IMG/VR virus record: IMGVR_UViG_3300012359_000033
Location: 1 to 39,608 of that record
Source: a virus
Length of the DNA stretch: 39,608 nucleotides
Strand: one strand, 5' to 3'
Part shown: positions 14,467 to 21,036 of the stretch, in pieces
How the letters are laid out: every line of letters starts with the position of its first letter
How positions within the stretch are numbered: the stretch's first letter is position 1
Position numbers and translations under genes: made by a program
Notes under the pieces: generated by a model
The model's input: the letters and a program-made list of their open reading frames with translations, nothing else
What the model was told of the DNA's origin: nothing
The model's database searches: none

Positions 14467-14886
14467 TCAGGCCTCGTCGGTGTCCTCGGCGTCGAGTTCG
14501 GCGAGCGCGTTGGTGATCACCGCGTCGTCGGCCCAGTTGTCGATCTCCTCGTCGGTCATGTTCTCGAAGTCGATCTCGTCCTCGTCGACCTCGTCAACCC
14601 CCTGAGATGCGGGGGTCGAGGTCAGGACGTTGAGCGCCTTCGCGGCCTTGTCCTCGTCCCGCGCGGCCTTGGCGGTCTTCGCGGCGGCGGTCCAGTCGGC
14701 GAAGTTCTTCTTCACCTTGCCGAGCTGCGTCGGGGTGAACTCCAGCGAGTAGCGGGCGCCCTTGCCGACGGGGTCGATGCCGGAGTCCTTCGAGCGGAGG
14801 AACTTCCGCAGCGTCCTGGCGTCGGTCTCGCACTCGGTGGCGAGCGTTGCGGCGGTGAACGCGGTCTTCACGGTCTTTGCGGCCAT
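14467..14886 (-). CDS. helix-turn-helix-like protein with acidic tail
   Basis: This 139-aa protein has an N-terminal domain of about 60 residues (ATLATECETDARTLRKFLRS, then PVGKGARYSLEFT) shared with the protein at 25144-25728. It resembles the small actinophage helix-turn-helix modules that bind DNA. A Lys/Ala-rich helical linker and a strongly acidic end (DEVDEDEIDFENMTDEEIDN) follow. GAAGGA 9 nt before the ATG at 14886 supports the start; upstream TTG and ATG codons in frame are alternatives. It is preceded by a 14-codon leaderless frame under a strong promoter. A DNA-binding regulator or nucleoid-associated role is inferred. Confidence 0.55.
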   Translation of the reverse strand: MAAKTVKTAFTAATLATECETDARTLRKFLRSKDSGIDPVGKGARYSLEFTPTQLGKVKKNFADWTAAAKTAKAARDEDKAAKALNVLTSTPASQGVDEVDEDEIDFENMTDEEIDNWADDAVITNALAELDAEDTDEA

Positions 14887-14906
14887 TGTGATCATTCCTT
14901 CAGTTG

Positions 14907-14951
14907 TCAAGCGCGTCGGGGGGCGATTCCCCCTCGTCGCGTTTCGTTCAT
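14907..14951 (-). CDS. 14-codon leaderless upstream ORF / leader peptide
   Basis: The ATG at 14951 sits exactly 6 nt after a TATATT -10 box and encodes MNETRRGGIAPRRA, ending TGA 20 nt before the next gene's ATG. Its first four codons (ATGAACGAAACG) match those at 14101. Arg-rich and followed closely by the real gene, it may be a leader that controls its translation, or simply a leaderless entry point. Confidence 0.4.
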   Translation of the reverse strand: MNETRRGGIAPRRA

Positions 14952-14957
14952 GCCTTA

Positions 14958-14986
14958 AATATACCCCCTCGCACCCCCCTTGTCAA
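14958..14986 (-). promoter_or_regulatory. leftward leaderless promoter (TTGACA-17-TATATT)
   Basis: -35 TTGACA (14986-14981), a 17-bp spacer ending CGAGGGGG, -10 TATATT (14963-14958), then TAAGGC and the ATG at 14951. It is one of the best consensus promoters in the window. Confidence 0.75.
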
Positions 14987-15902
14987 GCTCCAAATCACCC
15001 TAAAACGGACGACTTTTGAAGATCTTTTATTAATAACTATTGGCTGTCAGCCGCCCCTCGAGCCTTTACTTATATCATGATCTATGGTATCGCGCGCAGG
15101 CGTGATCTAATACTGCCTGGCGATTTGTCCGTTTTGTCCGATCCCTCATATTTAGCCGATTCGCACCTGTCTGTCCGGATATAACAGATCTAGACTCTCA
15201 CCGGAGCGAAAAGTCTCTTTCCAGTTTTTTTGATGAAATATCGTGGCGCATCGCAAAACCGCGCGGAAACCGCCCCATTTTATTATTTGTGTTTGTCGTC
15301 ATGCATTGACCTGCATCCCACACCCACGTGTCGATCGCGACTCGCATCATTTTCCGATGATTGTGTGGTTTTTACTCCAGATTGAGCCCAGTTTTTGTCC
15401 CAGATCTCACTCGCGCGCATCATGACGTGCAGGTGTGCGTCGTAGGCATGACGTGCCTATGACGCGCGTATCGCACCTTGCGCACGTCAAGGTGAGAGAA
15501 GCGCTCAACACCTTTATAAATACCCCGACATTGTCCGTTTTGTACATGCCGCACCGTTTTTTCCCAGAATTCACACCTTTTTCGGGAGTTGATCATGCTA
15601 AATACCGTTGACGCCAGCGACAGAACGGACCTTAACACGCCAGGCCTGTCCGGTCGTGAGGAAACTGTCCTATATTTAGTGTTTATGTACACCCCGTGTC
15701 CGATTTAGAGATCGAACGTGGATGACTCTGTTCCAGATCCACTAGAGTTCCTTGTTGTCTCTCGATCTCCTTCGACCTTCATTAATCGACCCCGTGGCAT
15801 CTAACGGGGAGCGACATAAACTCTTCCGAGTGAACTCCCGAGCCCCTGGCCCCTCTCCCGACCCCTTGATTCTTCCCCAAGCATTCCTCACGACATGAAG
15901 AA
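14987..15902. other. 0.9-kb control region without convincing genes
   Basis: No gene with a good start and codon bias is visible. Features seen: TGTCCGTTTT at 15126-15135 and 15532-15541, a reverse-strand GTCCGTTTTA at 15001-15010 (see also 13433-13442), two hairpins (TAGGCA-5-TGCCTA at 15443-15459 and CACCTTG-7-CAAGGTG at 15474-15494), and repeated TGACGTGC-like strings near 15422-15455. A leftward 90-codon frame (15420-15692) lacks a ribosome site. The region separates the early-looking operon on the right from the single-gene units on the left, so a regulatory or replication-origin role is plausible. Confidence 0.5.
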
Positions 15903-15931
15903 GGCCCCCGCATCAATCGATGCGCGAGGCC
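15903..15931 (-). terminator. terminator of the 16-20.6 kb operon
   Basis: On the leftward strand CGCATC-GATT-GATGCG forms a perfect 6-bp stem, extended by an outer GGCC/GGCC pairing with small bulges, and is followed by TTCTTC. It lies 65 bp past the last operon stop. Confidence 0.55.
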
Positions 15932-15995
15932 AACCCCACCCTTCCCAATCACCTTCCCCGGCTTCCCAATCAAGCCCTCAAATCAAATCGTCGCG

Positions 15996-16634
15996 TCATT
16001 CATCAGTCGATGGCGCGGCCACATGACGCATCAGAGCCAATCGATCAAAGTCCACCCTCCGGGTCTGCATCTCATCCCCTCTCCCCCCCTCCCCCGTCAG
16101 CCCTATCCCCAGCCGATTCAGCTCCTCGAAGATCTCCCTGGCCATGCCCCGGAGCCGCTTGTCGATCCTGGCCTTCAGCTCTAGAGCCTCCTCGTCGCCC
16201 AGTCTGAGTCCCGCCGCACTACCCTTAGCTGCCCCACGGACCCCACGCCTAGAGCTTCCGCCAGATCTAACAACCACCTCAGACATTCGCTCTCTGCTGC
16301 GCTCAGTGTCCTTGACTCTGCCCCCTGCGCCACCGCCCTTGTTCTTTGGATCTCCGACCTTACCCACCTCGGCCTTCGCCGCATCTCGTCCTCCGCCTCC
16401 TTGTCTTTCATGGTCCACACCCACCAGAGCCCTATCCCACAGCAGCTCGTAGGCCTCCACGAAGCTCTGCGGCAGATCGAACAAGACCTCGACCCCTATC
16501 CGCCCCTGGTCCACCCCCGCGGCGCTCATGATCTCCGCGATCCGAGCTCTGACGGCCCTCTCCACCGTCCGCCAGTAGTCGCCCCGGTCATCTTCGACCC
16601 TCCTCTTATCGCCGGTCATGCCCACTCTACTCAT
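15996..16634 (-). CDS. hypothetical basic protein, last gene of operon
   Basis: I do not recognise this 212-aa protein. The N-terminal third is helical (YWRTVERAVRARIAEIMSAA, then DLPQSFVEAYELLWDRALV), the centre is a Gly/Lys/Arg-rich disordered linker (about 75-130), and the C-terminal part is helical and charged (ALELKARIDKRLRGMAREIF). The ATG at 16634 follows GAGGG by 5 nt and overlaps the upstream stop as ATGAGTAG. It ends the operon before the terminator at 15903. Confidence 0.5.
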   Translation of the reverse strand: MSRVGMTGDKRRVEDDRGDYWRTVERAVRARIAEIMSAAGVDQGRIGVEVLFDLPQSFVEAYELLWDRALVGVDHERQGGGGRDAAKAEVGKVGDPKNKGGGAGGRVKDTERSRERMSEVVVRSGGSSRRGVRGAAKGSAAGLRLGDEEALELKARIDKRLRGMAREIFEELNRLGIGLTGEGGRGDEMQTRRVDFDRLALMRHVAAPSTDE

Positions 16635-17106
16635 TGCGTCCCTCACTTCTCTTCAGTCCCAGCCACTCCCACACCTGATCCTCCGTCATGCCCCATCGTC
16701 CACACCAGCCGTGGGGACAGCCGCCTCTCGTTCTCAGGCAGGCCTCGACGTCCGTGATGACCCCTATCTCTCGCCAGCCACCCACCATATTCACCACCGG
16801 CCACGACCCAGAGACCCACGACCCGCAGAAGCTCCTGCCCTGCAACTTCCAGAGCTCACTCCCGCCTCTACTCACGTCGACAACCAGCAGCCGCCGCTCG
16901 ACCCACTCCCCCGGCCCCAGCTTATCATCTCTGACCTGCGCTCTTACCTGATCGTGGCCGGGTCCCGTGGCGAGCCATCCACGGGCAGATCCATGGTCGA
17001 CTACGTCCTGTCTTTTCTCCCACAGTCGTGAGAAGAAGTCGGACCACTCGGCGTGTCGTGTGACACAGATCGCGAGCCACTGCGTGTCCTTGCCCTCGAT
17101 CGGCAT
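16627..17106 (-). CDS. hypothetical Trp-rich protein
   Basis: This 159-aa protein (start MPIEGKDTQWLAICVTRHAE) is unrecognised. It has many Trp and Gly residues, a central LLVVDVSRGGSELWKLQGRS, several Cys (SFCGSW, ACLRTRGGCPHGWCG) that might bind zinc, and a C-terminal helix EDQVWEWLGLKRSEG. The start is uncertain: this ATG has GGAAGG about 11 nt upstream, while a GTG at 17145 would add 13 residues and overlap the gene before. It overlaps the next gene's start. Confidence 0.45.
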   Translation of the reverse strand: MPIEGKDTQWLAICVTRHAEWSDFFSRLWEKRQDVVDHGSARGWLATGPGHDQVRAQVRDDKLGPGEWVERRLLVVDVSRGGSELWKLQGRSFCGSWVSGSWPVVNMVGGWREIGVITDVEACLRTRGGCPHGWCGRWGMTEDQVWEWLGLKRSEGRNE

Positions 17107-17114
17107 CTCCCCCA

Positions 17115-17345
17115 CTACCTTCCGCTGCCCGGTATCGACCGCCACCCGAGCTCTGCCATCGTCTGTGTCAGATCTCCGCAGTCGAAGACAGCGTCACCGA
17201 CCTCCCACACCAGCGGAGCGATGAGCTGGTCGATGATCACCTCAGCGTAGTCCCTGTCGACCATTCCTGACCCCAGAAGCTCGTGGAGCAGCTCCTCGCG
17301 CTGAGTGGGCTCGCGATCTTGCCCCTCATCATTCTCCTCGCTCAT
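17115..17345 (-). CDS. hypothetical small acidic protein
   Basis: This 76-aa protein starts MSEENDEGQDREPTQREELL and is unrecognised. It is acidic and helical in the first 50 residues (ELLHELLGSGMVDRDYAEVI), then has VWEVGDAVFDCGDLTQTM. GGAGAG sits 8 nt before the ATG, which overlaps the preceding stop, so it is a coupled member of the leftward operon. Confidence 0.5.
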   Translation of the reverse strand: MSEENDEGQDREPTQREELLHELLGSGMVDRDYAEVIIDQLIAPLVWEVGDAVFDCGDLTQTMAELGWRSIPGSGR

Positions 17346-17764
17346 TCTCTGTTCTCTCCTTCAGTTTTTACTCCCTTGACGGCCCGGATCGCCGTGGGCG
17401 TGACCGATGTGTACAAGCTGCGGAGCCGTACCATTGGAGCGATGGACCCTGAGAGCATGTCCTCGACATAGTTCTCATGACACTCAATCCACCCCAGCGA
17501 GTCCGGATCGAGGTAGAGCCACCGCCCACCGGTCTCAAGCATCAGCACCTCGAAGTAGTCCCCCTCATCCCCCCAGACTACCCGGCAGTAGACGCCTGGC
17601 CGAGTCGTCAGCTCAGCCGGTATGTGCCACCTGACCCGGGTCAGCTTCTCGATCACCTCTGAACCCAGTCCCCGCTTCCTCAGCCGAGCGTCGACCGAAC
17701 GGATACTGTCCTCCACCACCCTGTTCCTGCCGCCCCTTCCCCCACTCTCATCCTCACCCATCAT
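17342..17764 (-). CDS. hypothetical protein
   Basis: This 140-aa protein is unrecognised. After a Gly/Glu/Arg-rich N-terminus it has a helix (IRSVDARLRKRGLGSEVIEK), then a beta-rich core (GVYCRVVWGDEGDYFEVLML, GGRWLYLDPDSLGWIECHEN). The start is the first of two ATG codons at 17764 that overlap the upstream TGA (ATGATG). It is closely packed in the operon on both sides. Confidence 0.5.
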   Translation of the reverse strand: MMGEDESGGRGGRNRVVEDSIRSVDARLRKRGLGSEVIEKLTRVRWHIPAELTTRPGVYCRVVWGDEGDYFEVLMLETGGRWLYLDPDSLGWIECHENYVEDMLSGSIAPMVRLRSLYTSVTPTAIRAVKGVKTEGENRE

Positions 17765-18123
17765 GCCGGGCCTCCCAGCTGTGCGCGGTGGCCGATCCAG
17801 ACCTCGTCGGCCTCCACACCCACGATGTCGGGCCCGCCGGGCGCAGTGTCCACCTCCTCGTTCAAGATCAGTCGCCAGCCGGGATCTCCCACACACCTGT
17901 CATTCACAATGTGCCTGGCGGCCACCTGGCAGACGTGCTGGGCGTGCTCAGCCGCCTGCCTCAGCGAGTCGCCGCCCGTGTCGTCGGCGTGGCGCTGGTC
18001 GCCCCACTTCGCGAGCTGCTTGACCCGCTCCCGGTAGACCGACGCGGCCCACAGACAGAACAGATTCTCTTCTGCCTCAGGCAGCAGGTTGTCGCCGGTC
18101 TCATACAATACATCAATCTTCAT
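17761..18123 (-). CDS. MazG-like / NTP-pyrophosphohydrolase-like phage protein (tentative)
   Basis: This 120-aa protein has a layout seen in many actinophage proteins: VYRERVKQLAKWGDQRHADD, then a helix (SLRQAAEHAQHVCQVAARHI), then GDPGWRLILNEEVDTA with two adjacent Glu. It resembles the all-alpha NTP pyrophosphohydrolase (MazG-like) arrangement of an N-terminal W-G-x-Q-x-H segment and a later E-E-V helix, but the full metal-binding ExxE..ExxD set cannot be confirmed. If right, it would hydrolyse a nucleotide. GGGAGAAGA precedes the ATG. Confidence 0.4.
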   Translation of the reverse strand: MKIDVLYETGDNLLPEAEENLFCLWAASVYRERVKQLAKWGDQRHADDTGGDSLRQAAEHAQHVCQVAARHIVNDRCVGDPGWRLILNEEVDTAPGGPDIVGVEADEVWIGHRAQLGGPA

Positions 18124-18155
18124 TCTTCTCCCTTGTGCCTAGTGAGCTTCAGCCC

Positions 18156-18530
18156 TCATGATATCACTACCCCGTGCCTGGCCCACTTGTCGAAGTCCGA
18201 CGAGAGGATCGGCATTATCTGGGACGTCGTGGCGTGCCCCCCGTCACCGCCCAGATTAAGCCTCACGGCGACGGTGTAGATGTCCTCCCGGCGATGTCCA
18301 CGAGCTCTGTTCCGAGTGGCTCCGGAGTCCACCGACAGCAGTTTCACCGCGTGGCTCAGATCCATCCTGATCTGTCGATACCAGCCCAGACCCATCATCC
18401 AGCCCAGTGTGGCGTCGTGGTAGTTTCGGCTGGCCTCGACCAGCGCCTCACCCCCCACACTGAACTCGTCGAACATGGGTGGGACCGGTCGGTAGTCCGG
18501 CTCGTCGGTCCGCCTGAGACTCAGCTTCAT
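18156..18530 (-). CDS. hypothetical protein
   Basis: I do not recognise this 124-aa protein (start MKLSLRRTDEPDYRPVPPMF). Visible pieces are a helix with Trp/Met (ATLGWMMGLGWYRQIRMDLS), a Lys/Arg/Gly stretch (TRNRARGHRREDIYTVAVRL) and a C-terminal segment IMPILSSDFDKWARHGVV. GAGAGTAGG lies before the ATG. It is separated by 32 bp from the next gene downstream. Confidence 0.5.
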   Translation of the reverse strand: MKLSLRRTDEPDYRPVPPMFDEFSVGGEALVEASRNYHDATLGWMMGLGWYRQIRMDLSHAVKLLSVDSGATRNRARGHRREDIYTVAVRLNLGGDGGHATTSQIMPILSSDFDKWARHGVVIS

Positions 18531-18531
18531 C

Positions 18532-19200
18532 CTACTCTCCCCTCATCTCTTCGTCGAGACTCTCGGTCTGGAACATCCAGCTCTCTGCGTTGGGCTCCAC
18601 CCAGGCGTGCTCGACCACCGAGCCCTCGGGCAGATAGAACCTCTGGGAGACCTGGGCGGTCTGCTGCTGGATGGCCAGGCTCCAGTGTTCGATGGCCTCG
18701 GCCTTGACCCGCCAGGGTGTCTTGTGCCAGCCTCGGATGTTGGTGTGACCTCCCTGCAGCGGCGGGACCACGATGCGGTGGAGATAGTGCCAGCCCGCCT
18801 GACCTTCGCCCACCTCAACCGGCTCGTCGAGGGCGATCCTGATCAGCCCCGGGCCGTCGCCCTGGCGAGGTTCATATCTGGGCCGAGTGTCCATGGTCAG
18901 TCGGAGGGTCTGGCCGGCGTAGATCATGTCTGGCGGCATGATGCCCCCGCTCTCGTGTCCGGTCGTCGCGTCGTTCACCCACGATCTGCCGTGCAGGCGG
19001 TCGTGGAGCCTGACGATGGTGGACCGTAGCTCATCGATCGTGGTGTGGTCTAGTGTGGGTGTCTGCGTGTCTCTCCCCCCACCCTCCCCGGTGTCTGTCA
19101 CCTGCTTACCCCACACCGCGTTCTGGACGAACGTGTTGACTTCGTCGAACTCCTCCTGGGGCAGGCTCGCACACCAGGTCCGAAACTCCTGCGCCTTCAC
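18532..19200 (-). CDS. hypothetical protein
   Basis: This 222-aa protein is unrecognised. It starts at a GTG (19200) overlapping the upstream stop as GTGA, giving VKAQEFRTWCASLPQEEFDE. A helical N-terminus is followed by a beta-rich middle (IYAGQTLRLTMDTRPRYEPR, LIRIALDEPVEVGEGQAGW) and a C-terminus with IEHWSLAIQQQTAQVSQRFY. There are no motifs I can tie to a function. GAGGGAG is 8 nt upstream. Confidence 0.5.
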   Translation of the reverse strand: MKAQEFRTWCASLPQEEFDEVNTFVQNAVWGKQVTDTGEGGGRDTQTPTLDHTTIDELRSTIVRLHDRLHGRSWVNDATTGHESGGIMPPDMIYAGQTLRLTMDTRPRYEPRQGDGPGLIRIALDEPVEVGEGQAGWHYLHRIVVPPLQGGHTNIRGWHKTPWRVKAEAIEHWSLAIQQQTAQVSQRFYLPEGSVVEHAWVEPNAESWMFQTESLDEEMRGE

Positions 19201-19460
19201 TTCGTGTCTCCCTCTTCGGCCAACCTCAGGCCTGCCGCGAGAGCGTTGTCGACGCACGTCTGACAGGTGACTTCGTTGAGCTTCATGGTCATGACCCCGA
19301 ACAGTGAGCCCACGACGTATGAATATCCCCCACACCAGGCGATGTTGACCCCGTTCTGGTGGATCGTGAGTCGGCGCATGTGCACCAGCCCGTCCTGGCC
19401 GTTGAGGTAGGTTCGCGGACGACTTCGACGGACGGATCGTGGTTTCGGTCTATGAGACAT
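19197..19460 (-). CDS. hypothetical basic protein with Cys pairs
   Basis: This 87-aa protein has an Arg-rich N-terminus (MSHRPKPRSVRRSRPRTYLN), a short hydrophobic stretch (GGYSYVVGSLFGVMTM) with WCGG before it, and VTCQTCVDNAL, so three Cys could bind a metal. It is unrecognised. GAGAGAC precedes the ATG, and directly upstream lies the 11-bp purine repeat (19467-19550), which offers many Shine-Dalgarno-like GAAGGA copies. Confidence 0.5.
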   Translation of the reverse strand: MSHRPKPRSVRRSRPRTYLNGQDGLVHMRRLTIHQNGVNIAWCGGYSYVVGSLFGVMTMKLNEVTCQTCVDNALAAGLRLAEEGDTK

Positions 19461-19466
19461 AGTCTC

Positions 19467-19550
19467 TCTCTTCCTTCTCTCTTCCTTCTCTCTTCCTTCT
19501 CTCTTCCTTCTCTCTTCCTTCTCTCTTCCTTCCTTCTTCCTTCTTTCCTA
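19467..19550 (-). repeat. 11-bp purine tandem repeat upstream of a start codon
   Basis: On the leftward strand about six copies of AGAGAAGGAAG are followed by degenerate GAAGGAA units, filling the gap between two genes and ending 6 nt before the ATG at 19460. Each copy includes a GAAGGA or AAGGA ribosome-binding core. Copy number could change by slippage and tune translation. Confidence 0.8.
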
Positions 19551-19844
19551 CCCGATCCCGTGGCAGGAGGAGCACTCAGGGTGGTTGATGTCGTGTAGAG
19601 TCTTCATGGCGTCGATGAGCTTGTCGGTCTGGGCGGTTATGACCTCCACACGGTCGATGTTCTTGGCGAAGATCGTGTCTCGGGCGTCCTCCACGATCCA
19701 CCCGGCGAGATCGCGGCAGGCCTGTAGAGTCCAGGCCTCCCCGAACTGCGTGTGGGCCCACACCTGAATCTTGCGGCCCAGCGCCTCAGCGCCAGAGATC
19801 TGTCTCAGAGCCATCTCCTGCTCGTTGCGTTCGGTGTCGCTCAC
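19548..19844 (-). CDS. hypothetical protein with C-terminal CxxC
   Basis: This 98-aa protein is mostly helical (ALRQISGAEALGRKIQVWAH, ACRDLAGWIVEDARDTIFAK, VEVITAQTDKLIDAMKTLHD) and ends HPECSSCHGIG, a Cys-x2-Cys-His zinc-like motif as in DnaJ-type knuckles. The start is GTG 19844 overlapping the upstream stop (GTGA); a GTG three codons earlier is possible. The function is unknown. Confidence 0.5.
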   Translation of the reverse strand: MSDTERNEQEMALRQISGAEALGRKIQVWAHTQFGEAWTLQACRDLAGWIVEDARDTIFAKNIDRVEVITAQTDKLIDAMKTLHDINHPECSSCHGIG

Positions 19845-20389
19845 GGCTTCCACTCCCAGAGTGTGTTGGTGTGTGAATCGTCGGACTTCAGGTATTCCAG
19901 CAGGTGGGTGAGGGTCGCACCGTCGTCTATCCCGGAGTAGGCGAAGTCGGTGCCCGCGGCCTCGGCGAGAGCGTGGATCTCAGCGAAGACGTCGCCGGCC
20001 CACAGGGCGATCAGCTTCAACTCACGAGGGCCCAGATCAGTGTCCGGATCGTTGTCGAGCAGCCTCCGGCCGAGATCCTGGGCGAGATCCTGCAGAGAGC
20101 TCTGGGTGATCAGGTGTAGGAACGGCCCGTCGAGAGCTGCCCTCGGTCGGTCAGAGGAGGGATGCTTCTTCACCCCCCCGCTCTGTGTCCCGCCCTCGGC
20201 TTGCCGGCCCAGCACGGCCACGGCCCGGTCGTAGATCTCTCGGCGGATGAGTGAGAGGGGCCTGTCGTCGTGCTCGGGCAAGAAGATGATCTCAGCGCTG
20301 ACGAATGTCACGACAGCCTGGGCCGAGGGCGTCAGATTGTCGTGCCAGGCCTGAAACGCGGAGCCCGACAGAGGCTCGATCTCACTCAT
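19841..20389 (-). CDS. hypothetical protein
   Basis: This 182-aa protein is helical and acidic, with no recognised family. Segments include WHDNLTPSAQAVVTFVSAEI, DLAQDLGRRLLDNDPDTDLG and LKLIALWAGDVFAEIHALAE. The ATG at 20389 overlaps the stop of the upstream ribbon-helix-helix-like gene (ATGAGTGA), and its stop overlaps the next start. It is the second gene of the operon. Confidence 0.5.
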   Translation of the reverse strand: MSEIEPLSGSAFQAWHDNLTPSAQAVVTFVSAEIIFLPEHDDRPLSLIRREIYDRAVAVLGRQAEGGTQSGGVKKHPSSDRPRAALDGPFLHLITQSSLQDLAQDLGRRLLDNDPDTDLGPRELKLIALWAGDVFAEIHALAEAAGTDFAYSGIDDGATLTHLLEYLKSDDSHTNTLWEWKP

Positions 20390-20633
20390 TGTCGGTGCCT
20401 TCGCTGTCAGAGCTGATGGTGCGGGCCTGTCCGAGCAGCTCCTTGGTGCCGATGATCAGAGCCCGGCGGATCATGACCGCGGTCGCGACCCCCTCGCGCT
20501 CAGCCAGCCTGACCAGAGCGTCCTTCAGCCTCCGCTCGGCGGAGACCGGGCCGATCGTGACCTGGTCCTTGAACAGCGGCGGGCGGCCCAGGGGAGCGGC
20601 CTGCAGTCTCTTCCCCTCTATCTTAGCGCTCAT
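20382..20633 (-). CDS. ribbon-helix-helix-like DNA-binding protein
   Basis: This 83-aa protein has a basic N-terminus (KRLQAAPLGRPPLFKDQVTI), a beta-like segment before ERRLKDALVRLAEREG, and a second helix TAVMIRRALIIGTKELLG. A strand followed by two helices of this size resembles MetJ/Arc/CopG repressors, which bind operators as dimers. This is a fold guess from pattern only. AGGAAG lies before the ATG. As the first gene of the operon it could autoregulate the promoter at 20675-20703. Confidence 0.45.
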   Translation of the reverse strand: MSAKIEGKRLQAAPLGRPPLFKDQVTIGPVSAERRLKDALVRLAEREGVATAVMIRRALIIGTKELLGQARTISSDSEGTDNE

Positions 20634-20674
20634 GTCTTCCTGTCCGGGTGTTGAAGCGAGTTGGTGATGCCCCC

Positions 20675-20703
20675 ACTATATCATCGATCATGTCCCCGTG
20701 CAA
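20675..20703 (-). promoter_or_regulatory. promoter of the 16-20.6 kb operon (TTGCAC-17-TATAGT)
   Basis: -35 TTGCAC (20703-20698), a 17-bp spacer, and -10 TATAGT (20680-20675) with an upstream TG (TGATATAGT, extended -10). The start would be near 20668, leaving a leader of about 35 nt. Confidence 0.7.
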
Positions 20704-20724
20704 TCAGCCCCACCCCGTCACTCC

Positions 20725-20763
20725 CACACCGTGCGAGCGGCGAAGCCGGCGATGCGCGGTGTG
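20725..20763. repeat. nested inverted repeat upstream of the operon promoter
   Basis: CACACCGTGC (20725-20734) pairs with GCGCGGTGTG (20754-20763) with one G-T pair. Inside, CGGC-GAA-GCCG forms a second stem. It lies about 20 bp upstream of the -35 box, so it could be a terminator of read-through or a protein-binding site. Confidence 0.5.
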
Positions 20764-20948
20764 TGGTGAGATGTGATCGGGGTAGGGCGATGAGAGAGAG
20801 AATATAATATATCCCCCCACTCAGTGTTGTCTCAGGTCAGAGTTAGGGTCTCGTCATGCTCCGTCAGTCGCTCACTCCGAGCGCAGCGAGGATGAGGGGA
20901 TGACCCGCCCTTTGTGATTCTATCTCTCATACGCCCACTGCACACCCA

Positions 20949-20971
20949 TGCCCCCCACCTTCGGTGGGGCA
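20949..20971. terminator. strong hairpin after the primase-helicase gene
   Basis: CCCCACC-TTC-GGTGGGG gives a 7-bp stem, with further pairing outside through a 2-nt bulge. It sits about 65 bp past the primase-helicase stop and can act in both directions. Confidence 0.6.
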
Positions 20972-21036
20972 GGGGTGCAGGGGCATGTATGAGGGCGCGC
21001 GCCCGCGTGGGGGCGCCTCCGGGCTGCTGATTTGGG

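Larger units (their letters stand above)
20704..21036. other. intergenic region between primase-helicase and the next operon
   Basis: About 330 bp without a gene. It contains a 10-bp-stem hairpin with an inner GGC-GAA-GCC stem (20725-20763), a run of GAGAGAGAGAAT near 20800, TATAATATAT near 20812, and the terminator at 20949-20971. Nothing indicates another coding region. Confidence 0.5.

Noticed and set aside
15420-15692. 90-codon leftward frame
   Set aside because: No ribosome site, codon bias unlike neighbours, and it overlaps hairpins and repeated elements of the control region.
15782-15973. 63-codon leftward frame
   Set aside because: It overlaps the presumed operon terminator at 15903-15931 and has a Gly/Arg-rich shadow-like composition.
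19467-19550. CRISPR array
   Set aside because: The repeat is a simple 11-bp tandem tract without spacers.
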